A stretch of 64,000 nucleotides of DNA from Pseudomonas entomophila L48 (GTDB taxonomy: Bacteria; Pseudomonadota; Gammaproteobacteria; Pseudomonadales; Pseudomonadaceae), in the NCBI RefSeq assembly GCF_000026105.1, contig NC_008027.1:5290501-5354500 (forward strand), read 5' to 3'. A program made the position numbers and the translations under genes. Below the pieces are notes generated by a model that was not told where the DNA came from, did not search any database, and saw nothing but the letters and a program-made list of their open reading frames with translations. Of the stretch, positions 9,211-19,000 are shown in pieces (the first letter of the stretch is position 1; every line of letters starts with the position of its first letter).

Positions 9211-10103
9211 GACTGGAACACCGGCACGGGGTTGCACCAACGGTCCTTGTACTCGCGATCGGCACGACCGAAGGAGAACCGCAGCGCCTTGCCACGGGCG
9301 TTGGCATCCTCCCAGGCGGCCTGGGTGTTGAGGAAGCTCAGCACGCTGCCCGGGCTGAAAGCCTTGGTTTCAGGGTCGACACCACCATTGACGTACTCCA
9401 CGCTGACCCACTCGGGCGCCTCGACCCGGTATACCAGCTGGATGGCGATGGGCGCCCCCTCGAGGAACAGCACCGAGCCGATCAACAGATCGCGCAGGCG
9501 CTCGACCACCTCTGCCATGCGTGCCGCGCCAGTGGCCGGGAAACCCCAGCGGCGCTGGAACAGATCGCAGTACATGACGGCGATTTCGGTGGCAGTGAAG
9601 TCACCAATCGGGCGCACCTGGCCGCCCGCCTCTTCCAGCAGGCGCAGCTCGCGCCTCTGGTTGTAGCGAAACTTCTTTGAAAGGTCTTCGTGCGCACGGG
9701 CCATGGCCAACTGCTCGGGTTGCGCCTTCAAGCCGCTGAAGCGGCCTTGGTTCAGCTCCGACAGATAGCGCCCGGCATGGCGCAACGGTGCCGCCACATC
9801 GGTAGCGGCAGGCAGGATGATCTCGGCATTGCCCAGGTCGAACAGGCCTTTCTTGCCGTGACGCTTGAGCACGTCCTTGGACAGCGCCAGGTGGCGGCCC
9901 CAGGCCGGCAATGCGGCCTTGAGCTCACCGCCCTGCACCCAGCCGAGGTAACGCACCGGGATCTGCGCGAGGTCGGCCAACTGCTCGATCACCAGCGGAT
10001 GCGTGGCCACACTCCCACCGAAACGCTGCCAGGTGTCGTTGTAGGCGGCCGCGTCAATCACCTGCCAGCCGCGTTCACGCCAGCCTTGAATGTACTTGAG
10101 CAT
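9207..10103 (-). CDS. mig-14: Mig-14 family protein (GNAT-like, antimicrobial peptide resistance)
   Basis: Mig-14 is an inner-membrane-associated protein needed for resistance to cationic antimicrobial peptides in Salmonella and P. aeruginosa (PA5003). The 298-residue product has the family's GNAT-like C-terminal half: SVLFLEGAPIAIQLVYRVE, then WVSVEYVNGGVDPETKAFSPGSVLSFLN and FSFGRADREYKDRWC. The start ATG at 10103 shares a base with the wapH stop (TGATG), with GGAGG 4 bases before. Its stop overlaps the start of the PIG-L gene. The biochemical activity is unknown for the family; position inside the core locus suggests it helps modify lipopolysaccharide or shares the transcript for co-regulation. 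Confidence 0.85.
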   Translation of the reverse strand: MLKYIQGWRERGWQVIDAAAYNDTWQRFGGSVATHPLVIEQLADLAQIPVRYLGWVQGGELKAALPAWGRHLALSKDVLKRHGKKGLFDLGNAEIILPAATDVAAPLRHAGRYLSELNQGRFSGLKAQPEQLAMARAHEDLSKKFRYNQRRELRLLEEAGGQVRPIGDFTATEIAVMYCDLFQRRWGFPATGAARMAEVVERLRDLLIGSVLFLEGAPIAIQLVYRVEAPEWVSVEYVNGGVDPETKAFSPGSVLSFLNTQAAWEDANARGKALRFSFGRADREYKDRWCNPVPVFQS

Positions 10104-11233
10104 CAGGCCTCCGCCGCCAGCGCGCGCACGTGCGGCAGTTGCCAGAAGGCATCGCGCACCGCCTGGTCGCTGAAGCGCTCGTGCAGGCGCTGGAGCATAT
10201 GCTGCGCGCACAACGCACGCTGCTGCGCATCAAGCCCGGCCATGTGTTTCAGGCCCTGAGCCAGTTGCGCCGCGTCGCCCAATGGGAACAATACACCGAC
10301 GCCCTCGACCACTTCGCGGGCACCGCCACAGGCGGTGGCCAGCACCGGTACGCCGGCAACCATCGCCTCGAGCAGGACCATCCCGAAGGGTTCGTGATCC
10401 GAGCTCAAGGCAAACACATCGAAGGCCTGGAAATAGCGGCGGGCATCCGGCACCTGGCCGAGAAAATCGACCTGGTCGGCAATCCCCAGCTCGATGGCCT
10501 GCGCCTTGAGCTTGGCTTCCAGGCGCCCTTTGCCCAGGATCGCCAGGCGCGCGCCGGCAGGCAGCCCCGGCAGCGCTTCGGCGAAGCCACGCAACAAGGT
10601 GGCTTGATCCTTGTCCGGGTGCAGCCGCCCGACGTTGCCCACGACCCAGGCCTGTTCGTCCAGCCCGAGGGCCCGGCGCGCCTCGTCACGCGGCACCAGG
10701 GACGCCAGCAGCGCCGCGACATCGATACGGTTGTACAGGGTCTGGATACGCTCGGCAGGCCACTGCGCCAGACAGCGACGCATGTCGTCACGCACCGCGT
10801 CCGACACGCCCAGCAGGCTCAAGCGCTTGCGGAACAGGTTGGCGAACAGCCGCCGCCCCTTGCGCTGGTAGTCGCCGAAGGCGTGATGCACGCCGATCAC
10901 CGGTAAGCCAGTACCCAGCAGTGCCACGTAGATCGGCTTGAAGCGGTGGGCGATGCAGAAACTGAAGTTGCGCTGCGCGGCGATCTTGCGCAGCGCACGG
11001 ATCGCGCCCAGCTTCAGGCCGCGCACGGCCTTTGAGCTGAACTCGAGAAACAGCACCTCGTCCGAGGCACAGCCTGCCGCGACCTGCGCGTCGGCTGCCC
11101 CGGTGAGGAAGACGGTGGTGACCTTGTAGCCGCGGCCCTGGAACAGGCTGGCATATTGACGGGCGCAATCGAGGAACGGCCCGTCATAGCCATGGCAGAA
11201 CTGCAGGATCCGTGGTTCAGAGCGGCTGGTCAT
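10103..11233 (-). CDS. wapH: GT4-family glycosyltransferase WapH type
   Basis: A 376-residue GT-B glycosyltransferase in the position of P. aeruginosa wapH (PA5004), which adds a core hexose. The N-terminus ILQFCHGYDGPFLDCARQYA is the acceptor domain; the C-terminal domain has VVGNVGRLHPDKDQATLLRGF and SSDHEPFGMVLLEAMVAG, with the E-x7-E donor site. The ATG at 11233 lies inside the end of the upstream carbamoyltransferase gene (17-base overlap); an ATG at 11248 would add five residues. The ribosome-binding site is weak for both, consistent with coupled translation. The sugar transferred cannot be inferred safely. Confidence 0.82.
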   Translation of the reverse strand: MTSRSEPRILQFCHGYDGPFLDCARQYASLFQGRGYKVTTVFLTGAADAQVAAGCASDEVLFLEFSSKAVRGLKLGAIRALRKIAAQRNFSFCIAHRFKPIYVALLGTGLPVIGVHHAFGDYQRKGRRLFANLFRKRLSLLGVSDAVRDDMRRCLAQWPAERIQTLYNRIDVAALLASLVPRDEARRALGLDEQAWVVGNVGRLHPDKDQATLLRGFAEALPGLPAGARLAILGKGRLEAKLKAQAIELGIADQVDFLGQVPDARRYFQAFDVFALSSDHEPFGMVLLEAMVAGVPVLATACGGAREVVEGVGVLFPLGDAAQLAQGLKHMAGLDAQQRALCAQHMLQRLHERFSDQAVRDAFWQLPHVRALAAEA

Positions 11234-12974
11234 ACGGCGCCGCGCCATCCTTGACCACCAGGATGTCTTCCATGATCAGGTACTGCAGGTCCGAGCCGAA
11301 GAACATGTTCAGGGCATCGGTCGGCGAGCAGATCATGGGTTCGCCACGGCGGTTGAGCGAGGTGTTCAGCGACACGCCGTTGCCGGTCAGGTCTTCCAGC
11401 GCCTTCATCATGTCGTAGTAGCGCGGGTTGTACTCGCGCTTGAGCACCTGGGCACGGGAGGTGCCGTCCTCGTGTACCACTTCCGGCACGCGGGTCTTCC
11501 ACTCTTCAGCCACTTCGAAGGTGAAGGTCATGAATGGGGCCGGGTGATCGATCTTGATCATCTGCGGTGCGACGGTGTCGAGCATCGACGGGCAGAAAGG
11601 CCTCCAGCGCTCGCGGAACTTGATCTGGTGGTTAATGCGGTCGGCCACGCCTTCCACGCTCGGGCAGCCGATGATCGAACGACCGCCCAGCGCGCGCGGG
11701 CCGAACTCCATGCGGCCCTGGAACCAGGCCACCGGGTTGCCATCGACCATGATCTTGGCGATCTGCTCTGGCATGTTCTCGAGCTTGCGCCATTTCGGCT
11801 GGCTCGGGTGGCGGGCACAGGCGGCGATCACGTCTTCGTTGGAGTAAGCAGGGCCGAGGTAGACGTGCTCCATCTTCTCGACCGGCACACCACGGGCGTG
11901 AGACACATAGGCGGCCGCGCCAACGGCGGTACCGGCGTCGCCGGAAGCCGGCTGGACGAACAGCTCTTTCACGTCGTCACGGGCGATGATCTTCTGGTTC
12001 AGCTTGACGTTCAGCGCACAGCCGCCGGCGAAGGCCAGCTTGCCGGTTTCCTTCAGCGTGTCGCCCAGGTAGTGGTCGATCATCTGCAGTGCGAGTTTCT
12101 CGAACAGCGCCTGCATGCTCGCCGCGTAGTGGATGTACGGCTCGTCGGCGATGTCGCCTTCACGTTTCGGGCCCAGCCACTCGATCAGCTTGGGCGAGAA
12201 GTAGAAGCCCTTGCCTTTCTCTTTATAGCGGCGCAGGCCGATGACGTTGGCGTATTCGGTGTTGATCACCAGTTCGCCGTTTTCGAAGCTGGCCAGGCGC
12301 GAGAAATCGTACTTGCTGGCATCGCCGTACGGCGCCATGCCCATGACCTTGAACTCGCCGTCGAGCATCTCGAAGCCAAGGAACTCGGTGATCGCGCCAT
12401 ACAGGCCGCCCAGCGAGTCCGGATCGAAGAATTCCTTGATCTTGTGGATCTTGCCGTTTTCGCCGTAGCCGAAGAAGGTGGTGGCGTACTCACCCTTGCC
12501 GTCGATACCGAGGATCGCGGTCTTCTCTTTGAAGCCCGAGCAGTGGTAGGCGCTGGAGGCGTGGGCGAGGTGGTGCTCGACCGGCTCGATCTTGATCTTC
12601 TTCGGGTCGAAACCCAGCTGCTCCAGACACCAGACGATCTTCTTGCGGTAGCGCTTGTAGCGGCGGTTGCCCATCAGCAGCGCGTCGAGGGCGCGGTCCG
12701 GGGCGTACCAGTAGCGCTTGGCATAGTGCCAGCGGGCCTTGCCGAACAGGCTGATCGGGGCGAAGGGAATCGCCACCACGTCAACGTCCGATGGCTTGAT
12801 GCCGGCCTGCTCCAGGCAGAACTTCGCCGACTCGTAGGGCATGCGGTTCTTCGCATGCTTGTCACGCACGAAGCGCTCCTCTTCGGCGGCGGCAATCAGC
12901 TTGCCGTCGATGTACAGGGCCGCGGAAGGGTCATGGCTAAGGGCGCCGGACAGGCCAAGAATCGTCAGTGCCAA
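11217..12974 (-). CDS. wapO: NodU/CmcH-family carbamoyltransferase (core heptose carbamoylation)
   Basis: Carbamoyltransferases of this family move a carbamoyl group from carbamoyl phosphate to a sugar hydroxyl through an adenylate. The P. aeruginosa counterpart PA5005 (WapO) is assigned to carbamoylation of inner-core heptose. The 585-residue protein starts ILGLSGALSHDPSAALYIDGK and has an N-terminal TobZ/Kae1-like part with the metal-binding histidines in VEHHLAHASSAYH. LAFAGGCALNVKLNQ and FQGRMEFGPRALGGRSI mark the C-terminal YrdC-like part. A TTG codon at 12974 with AGAGG 8 bases upstream is the likely start; no ATG fits the conserved N-terminus. It is the first gene of the minus-strand core run, so its promoter should lie in 12975-13110. 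Confidence 0.85.
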   Translation of the reverse strand: MALTILGLSGALSHDPSAALYIDGKLIAAAEEERFVRDKHAKNRMPYESAKFCLEQAGIKPSDVDVVAIPFAPISLFGKARWHYAKRYWYAPDRALDALLMGNRRYKRYRKKIVWCLEQLGFDPKKIKIEPVEHHLAHASSAYHCSGFKEKTAILGIDGKGEYATTFFGYGENGKIHKIKEFFDPDSLGGLYGAITEFLGFEMLDGEFKVMGMAPYGDASKYDFSRLASFENGELVINTEYANVIGLRRYKEKGKGFYFSPKLIEWLGPKREGDIADEPYIHYAASMQALFEKLALQMIDHYLGDTLKETGKLAFAGGCALNVKLNQKIIARDDVKELFVQPASGDAGTAVGAAAYVSHARGVPVEKMEHVYLGPAYSNEDVIAACARHPSQPKWRKLENMPEQIAKIMVDGNPVAWFQGRMEFGPRALGGRSIIGCPSVEGVADRINHQIKFRERWRPFCPSMLDTVAPQMIKIDHPAPFMTFTFEVAEEWKTRVPEVVHEDGTSRAQVLKREYNPRYYDMMKALEDLTGNGVSLNTSLNRRGEPMICSPTDALNMFFGSDLQYLIMEDILVVKDGAAPYDQPL

Positions 12975-13110
12975 GGGTCTAGCCTCTCAAATCGGTAGAA
13001 ATGCGCCAGCGGCTCTTGGGCGGATGGCGGCTAAAGGGCGGGATTATAACGCAAACATGGCGGACACACTGCCCCCTGCTGGGGGGAACAGTTTGCGGTG
13101 TTTGCGCGGC

Positions 13111-13171
13111 CCGGTTCGCCGGCAAGCCGGCTCCTACGAGGTCTGTAGGAGCCGGCTTGCCGGCGAACCGG
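13111..13171. repeat. REP pair (inverted), GCCGGCAAGCCGGC type
   Basis: Two REP units face each other as perfect 27-base inverted arms around a 7-base loop. Each contains the core GCCGGCAAGCCGGCTCCTAC. It lies between wapO and rlmJ, starting just after rlmJ's stop codon, where it could fold at the rlmJ mRNA 3' end. Confidence 0.9.
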
Positions 13172-13180
13172 ACTGAACGG

Positions 13181-14017
13181 CTATTCCGCGATCAGCCAGT
13201 CCATGCGGAAGCTGCCTTCGGTCTGCGCCAGCTCCTTGGCCAGCCAGGGCAGCAGCGCCTTGAGCTCGTCCTCCAGACCCCACGGCGGGTTGGCGATGGC
13301 CAGGCCCGAACCATTCAGGCCTTGCGGGCTGTCCTGGTGATGCACATACAGCTCGACCCGCAGCAGCTTGGGTGCGCCCGTGCTGGTCAGGTCCTGGTAG
13401 AAGCGGGTCAGCGAACGCTGGTCCTTGATCGGGTACCAGATGGCCGCGACGGTCTGGCGCATGCGGCCGATCGCCTCTTTCATGGCCACGGTGCAACGCT
13501 TGAGTTCGTCAGCCTGCTCGAACGGCGGGTCGATCAGCATGATCGCGCGCTTTTCCTGCACCGGCAGCAGCGCCCGCGGGATATGCCAGCCTTCGCCAAG
13601 GTGAACGGTGACCCGAGGGTCCTTCTTCATGTTCTCCTTGAGCAGCGCCCCGTCTTCAGGGTGTTTCTCGTTGAGCAGGGCGCGGTCCTGCTGACGCATC
13701 AGCCGGCGGGCCAGTTCGGGCGAACCCGGATAGTAGCGCAGCTCGCCGTCCTGATTCAGGCGCTTGATGATACGCAGGTAGTCGGCGGTCACTTCCGGCA
13801 GGTCGTCGCGGTTCCACAGGCGGGCGACACCTTCAAGGTATTCGCCGGTGCGGGTCGCCTGGTCGCCTTGCAAGTCATAGAGACCCAGGCCGGCGTGGGT
13901 GTCGATGTAGGCGAACGGCTGCTCCTTGCGCGACATCAGGGCAATGAGGCGGGTGAGCACGATGTGCTTGAGGACGTCGGCGTGGTTGCCGGCGTGGAAG
14001 GCGTGACGATAGTTCAT
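13181..14017 (-). CDS. rlmJ: 23S rRNA (adenine(2030)-N6)-methyltransferase RlmJ
   Basis: RlmJ uses S-adenosylmethionine to methylate N6 of A2030 in 23S rRNA. The 278-residue protein begins MNYRHAFHAGNHADVLKH, the very conserved family N-terminus. It has the SAM-binding strand YIDTHAGLGLY near residue 38 and the catalytic DPPFE motif (the D/N-PP-Y/F signature of N6-adenine methyltransferases) near 170. Length is normal. It is transcribed alone between two REP elements. In KT2440-like genomes it also sits between the core carbamoyltransferase and the put genes. Confidence 0.95.
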   Translation of the reverse strand: MNYRHAFHAGNHADVLKHIVLTRLIALMSRKEQPFAYIDTHAGLGLYDLQGDQATRTGEYLEGVARLWNRDDLPEVTADYLRIIKRLNQDGELRYYPGSPELARRLMRQQDRALLNEKHPEDGALLKENMKKDPRVTVHLGEGWHIPRALLPVQEKRAIMLIDPPFEQADELKRCTVAMKEAIGRMRQTVAAIWYPIKDQRSLTRFYQDLTSTGAPKLLRVELYVHHQDSPQGLNGSGLAIANPPWGLEDELKALLPWLAKELAQTEGSFRMDWLIAE

Positions 14018-14094
14018 GGCGACTCCTGCGGGGGCGGCAAGTTTACCTTGTCGCGACGGCGTCGTCAGGTGCGGCGGTCGATCGGTGCTGAAGC

Positions 14095-14159
14095 GTTCGC
14101 CGGCAAGCTGGCTCCTACAAGCACAGCATCATCTTGTAGGAGCCGGCTTGCCGGCGAAC
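14095..14159. repeat. REP pair between rlmJ and putP
   Basis: Inverted 27-base arms of the GCCGGC-AA-GCYGGCTCCTAC family around a short loop, with one mismatch (CTGGC for CCGGC) in the left arm. It ends 10 bases before the putP stop codon and would form a hairpin at the putP mRNA 3' end. Confidence 0.88.
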
Positions 14160-14169
14160 CGCTCAACGA

Positions 14170-15648
14170 TCACTTGTCGGCGTGATAGGCCGCGTCAGCG
14201 GTTTCAAAACGCGAAACCATGCTGTTCGACGGGCTGCCCAGCTTGCTCACCACCAGGATGGCGATGCTGGCGAACAGGAAGCCCGGGATGATCTCGTACA
14301 GGCCCAGGCCCACGTAGTTCTTCCACAGGATCACGGTCAGCGCACCGACCACGATACCGGCCAGCGCGCCGTTGCGGGTCATGCCTTTCCACAGCACCGA
14401 GATCAGCACCACCGGGCCGAAGGCGGCACCGAAGCCAGCCCAGGCGTAGGCCACCAGGCCCAGCACGCGGTTCTCAGGGTTGGCGGCCATGGCGATGGCG
14501 ATCAAGGCAACGGCCAGCACCATCAGACGACCGACCCATACCAACTCCTTCTGCGAAGCGTTCTTGCGCAGGAAGGACTTGTAGAAGTCTTCAGTCAGGG
14601 CACTGGAGCACACCAGCAGCTGGCAGCTCAGGGTACTCATCACCGCGGCCAGGATGGCCGACAGCAGCACACCGGCGATCCATGGGTTGAACAGAATCTT
14701 GGCCAGCTCGATGAACACACGCTCATGGTTCTCAGTGACCGGGCCTGCCAGGTCAGGGTGCGCCGAGAAGTAGGCGATACCGAAGAAACCGACGGCGCAG
14801 GTGCCGCCCAGGCACAGGATCATCCAGGTCATGGAGATGCGGCGGGCGTTGGCGATCGATTTCACCGAATCAGCGGCCATGAAGCGCGCCAGGATATGCG
14901 GCTGACCGAAGTAGCCCAGGCCCCAGCCCATCAGCGAGATGATACCGATGAAGGTGGCACCCTTGAACATGTCGAAGTGAGCCGGGTTCACCGCCTCGAT
15001 CGCCAGGAAGGTAGTATCGAAGCCACCGGTGGAGATCAGTACGATGATCGGGGTCAGGATCAACGCGAAGATCATCAGCGAGGCCTGCACGGTGTCGGTC
15101 CAGCTCACCGCCAGGAAACCACCGACGAAGGTGTAGGCGATGGTGGCCGCGGCACCCGCCCACAGGGCGGTCTCGTACGGCATGTCGAAAGTGCTTTCGA
15201 ACAGGCGGGCGCCGGCGACGATGCCGGAGGCGCAGTAGATGGTGAAGAACACCAGGATGACGATCGCCGAGATGATCCGCAGCAGGCCGGTCCTGTCTTC
15301 GAAGCGGCTGGAGAAGTAGTCCGGCAGCGTCAGGGCGTCACCGTTGTGCTCGGTCTGCACGCGCAGACGGCCGGCGACGAACAGCCAGTTCAGGTAGGCG
15401 CCGACGGTCAGGCCGATGGCGATCCAGGCCTCGGAAAGGCCCGCGAAGTAGATGGCGCCCGGCAGGCCCATCAACAGCCAGCCGCTCATGTCCGATGCGC
15501 CGGCGGAAAGCGCGGTGACCACGCTGCCGAGACTACGGCCGCCGAGAATATAGTCGGAAAGGTTCTTGGTGGAGCGATAGGCGGCGAAGCCGATCAGCAC
15601 CATTGCCGCAATGTAGATCACGAAGGTGATCGTTAGTGGATTGCCCAT
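14170..15648 (-). CDS. putP: Sodium/proline symporter PutP
   Basis: PutP couples Na+ entry to proline uptake across the inner membrane, feeding the PutA catabolic enzyme encoded divergently. The 492-residue protein is a sodium:solute symporter with about 13 membrane helices. It contains GFAAYRSTKNLSDYILGGRSLG near the N-terminus, the ion/substrate region SAGASDMSGWLLMGLPGA in helix 2, and GYFGQPHILARFMA in the middle. The ATG at 15648 with AGGG upstream gives the family N-terminus MGNPLTITF; the open frame further upstream reads through the operator region and is not coding. Expression is expected to be repressed by PutA through the GTTGCA sites upstream. Confidence 0.95.
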   Translation of the reverse strand: MGNPLTITFVIYIAAMVLIGFAAYRSTKNLSDYILGGRSLGSVVTALSAGASDMSGWLLMGLPGAIYFAGLSEAWIAIGLTVGAYLNWLFVAGRLRVQTEHNGDALTLPDYFSSRFEDRTGLLRIISAIVILVFFTIYCASGIVAGARLFESTFDMPYETALWAGAAATIAYTFVGGFLAVSWTDTVQASLMIFALILTPIIVLISTGGFDTTFLAIEAVNPAHFDMFKGATFIGIISLMGWGLGYFGQPHILARFMAADSVKSIANARRISMTWMILCLGGTCAVGFFGIAYFSAHPDLAGPVTENHERVFIELAKILFNPWIAGVLLSAILAAVMSTLSCQLLVCSSALTEDFYKSFLRKNASQKELVWVGRLMVLAVALIAIAMAANPENRVLGLVAYAWAGFGAAFGPVVLISVLWKGMTRNGALAGIVVGALTVILWKNYVGLGLYEIIPGFLFASIAILVVSKLGSPSNSMVSRFETADAAYHADK

Positions 15649-15698
15649 GAGTTGTGCCCTGGCGTTGTTTTTATCTCTTGCTACCGCCGTGCACGACG

Positions 15699-15935
15699 GT
15701 TGCACCCAGGCGGCGCATCCTATGCAACAACATGAACGAGGTGCAACCATTTTTCATTTGCAAGTTGCACCCAACCATGTGTTTTCGGATAAAACACCTT
15801 TTTTGCTCCTTTTCGGAGCAAACATCGCGTTTTACATAATCAAATGCACCAAAACGGCGCCTTTCATCCATTCAATAACGCCCTTCAGACGAGTTGCACC
15901 TTTGTCATGAAGATTTCGGGTTGCACCCGGTTGCA
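15699..15935. promoter_or_regulatory. PutA operator array in the putP-putA divergent region
   Basis: The ribbon-helix-helix domain of E. coli PutA binds GTTGCA. In this 358-base intergenic region (15649-16006) there are seven exact copies. GTTGCA occurs at 15699, 15764, 15893, 15920 and 15930; the reverse complement TGCAAC starts at 15723 and 15742. Four lie on the putP side, three on the putA side, and the 130-base gap between 15769 and 15893 is AT-rich and probably holds the promoters. Their presence strongly suggests that PutA represses both genes when proline is absent. Individual promoter elements could not be fixed. Confidence 0.85.
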
Positions 15936-16006
15936 CCTGAATTGTCCTACAGGCTAATCTTGCCTTCAGCTTAGGCCACACCCGTGGCCAATAACGAGGA
16001 TAAGAA

Positions 16007-19000
16007 ATGGCGACGACCACCCTTGGGGTCAAACTCGACGACCCGACCCGTGAGCGACTCAAAGCAGCTGCGCAGTCCATCGACCGCACGCCGCACTGGT
16101 TGATCAAGCAAGCGATCTTCAACTATCTCGAGAAGCTCGAGGGTGGCGCCACCCTGAACGACCTCAACGGCCACGCCGCCGCTGCTGGCGACGACGCCGG
16201 CGAAGTCGCCGCCGACCACGCCCACCAGTGCTTCCTGGAATTTGCCGAAAGCATCCTGCCGCAGTCGGTGCTGCGCTCGGCGATCACCGCCGCCTACCGC
16301 CGCCCCGAGCAGGAAGTGGTACCGATGCTGCTGGAGCAGGCGCGCCTGCCGGCCGCACAGGCCGAAGCCACCAACAAGCTGGCCGCGAGCCTGGCCGACA
16401 AGCTGCGCAACCAAAAGAGCGCTGGTGGCCGCGCCGGTATCGTCCAGGGCCTGCTGCAGGAGTTCTCTCTGTCTTCGCAAGAAGGCGTGGCGCTGATGTG
16501 CCTGGCCGAGGCCCTGCTGCGCATCCCCGACAAGGGCACCCGCGACGCGCTGATCCGCGACAAGATCAGCACCGGCAACTGGCAGCCGCACCTGGGCAAC
16601 AGCCCGTCGCTGTTCGTCAACGCCGCCACCTGGGGCCTGCTGCTGACCGGCAAGCTGGTCAGCACCCACAACGAATCCGGCCTGACCTCCTCGCTCACCC
16701 GCATCATCGGCAAGAGCGGCGAGCCGATGATCCGCAAGGGCGTCGACATGGCCATGCGCCTGATGGGCGAGCAGTTCGTCACCGGCGAGACCATCGCCGA
16801 AGCCCTGGCCAATGCCAGCAAATTCGAAGCCAAGGGCTTCCGCTACAGCTATGACATGCTTGGCGAAGCGGCCCTGACCGAACACGACGCGCAGAAGTAC
16901 CTGGCCTCCTACGAGCAGGCGATTCACTCGATCGGCAAGGCCTCCCACGGCCGCGGCATCTATGAAGGCCCCGGCATCTCGATCAAGCTCTCGGCCCTGC
17001 ACCCGCGCTACAGCCGCGCCCAGTACGAGCGCGTGATGAATGAGCTGTACCCGCGCCTGCTGTCGCTCACGCTTCTGGCCAAGCAGTACGACATCGGCCT
17101 GAACATCGACGCCGAGGAAGCCGACCGCCTGGAGCTGTCGCTGGACCTGCTCGAGCGCCTGTGCTTCGAGCCGTCGCTGGCCGGCTGGAACGGCATCGGT
17201 TTCGTCATCCAGGCCTACCAGAAGCGCTGCCCGTACGTGATCGACTACGTCATCGACCTGGCCAAGCGCAGCCGCCACCGCCTGATGATCCGCCTGGTGA
17301 AGGGCGCCTATTGGGACAGCGAAATCAAGCGCGCCCAGGTCGAGGGCCTGGAAGGCTATCCGGTCTATACCCGCAAGGTGTACACCGACGTGTCCTACGT
17401 CGCCTGCGCCCGCAAGCTGCTGGCCGTGCCAGAAGCCATCTACCCGCAGTTCGCCACTCACAACGCCCACACCCTGTCGGCCATCTACACCATCGCCGGG
17501 CAGAACTACTACCCGGGCCAGTACGAGTTCCAGTGCCTGCACGGCATGGGCGAACCGCTGTACGAGCAAGTCGTGGGCAAGATCTCCGAGGGCAAACTGA
17601 ACCGTCCGTGCCGCGTGTACGCACCGGTCGGCACCCACGAGACCCTGCTGGCCTACCTGGTCCGCCGCCTGCTGGAAAACGGCGCCAACACCTCGTTCGT
17701 CAACCGCATCGCCGACCACTCGATCTCCATCCAGGAGCTGGTCGCCGACCCGGTCGCCAGCATCGAGCGCATGGGCACCCAGGAAGGCAGCATCGGCCTG
17801 CCGCACCCGCGCATCCCGATGCCGCGTGAGCTGTATGGCAGCGAGCGAGCCAACTCGGCCGGTATCGACATGGCCAACGAACACCGCCTGGCGTCGCTGT
17901 CCTGCGCCCTGCTGGCCACCGCTCACAATGACTGGAAAGCTACCCCACTGCTGGGCTGCACTGCCAGCGAACAAGCTGCGGTACCGGTGCACAACCCAGC
18001 CGACCACCGCGATATCGTGGGCCATGTGCAGGAAGCCACCGTCGCCGACGTCGACAACGCCATCCAGTGCGCACTGAACGCCGCGCCGATCTGGCAGGCC
18101 ACTCCACCGGCCGAACGCGCCGCGATCCTCGAACGCGCCGCCGACCTGATGGAGGCCGACATCCAGCCGCTGATGGGCCTGCTGGTGCGCGAAGCCGGCA
18201 AGACCTACGCCAACGCCATCGCCGAAGTGCGCGAGGCCGTGGACTTCCTGCGCTACTACGCGGTGCAGGCACGCAACGACCTGCGCAACGACAACTGCCG
18301 CCCGCTGGGCCCGGTGGTGTGCATCAGCCCGTGGAACTTCCCGCTGGCGATCTTCTCCGGCCAGGTGGCCGCGGCCCTGGCTGCCGGCAACCCGGTATTG
18401 GCCAAGCCGGCCGAACAGACCCCGCTGGTCGCCGCCCAGGCCGTGCGCCTGCTGCTGGAAGCCGGCATCCCCGAAGGCGTGCTGCAACTGCTGCCAGGCC
18501 AGGGTGAAACCGTCGGTGCCGGCCTGGTCGGTGACGAGCGCGTCAAGGGCGTGATGTTCACCGGTTCCACCGAAGTCGCCCGCCTGCTGCAGCGCAACAT
18601 CGCTGGCCGCCTGGACAACCAGGGCCGTCCGATCCCGCTGATCGCCGAAACCGGTGGCCAGAACGCCATGATCGTCGACTCCTCGGCCCTGACCGAGCAG
18701 GTGGTGATCGACGTGGTGTCCTCCGCGTTCGACAGCGCCGGCCAGCGTTGCTCGGCCCTGCGCGTGCTGTGCCTGCAGGAAGACTCCGCCGACCGCGTGA
18801 TCGAGATGCTCAAGGGCGCCATGGCCGAAAGCCGCCTGGGCAACCCGGAGCGCCTGTCTGTGGACATCGGCCCGGTGATCGACGCCGAAGCCAAGGCTGG
18901 CATCGAGAAACACATCCAGGGCATGCGCGACAAAGGCCGTACTGTTTACCAGGTGGCCATCGCCGAAGGCGAAGAGATCAAGCGCGGCACCTTCGTGATG

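Noticed and set aside
13021-14185. Plus-strand open frame running through the REP and rlmJ
   Set aside because: Opposite strand of RlmJ and includes the REP palindrome.
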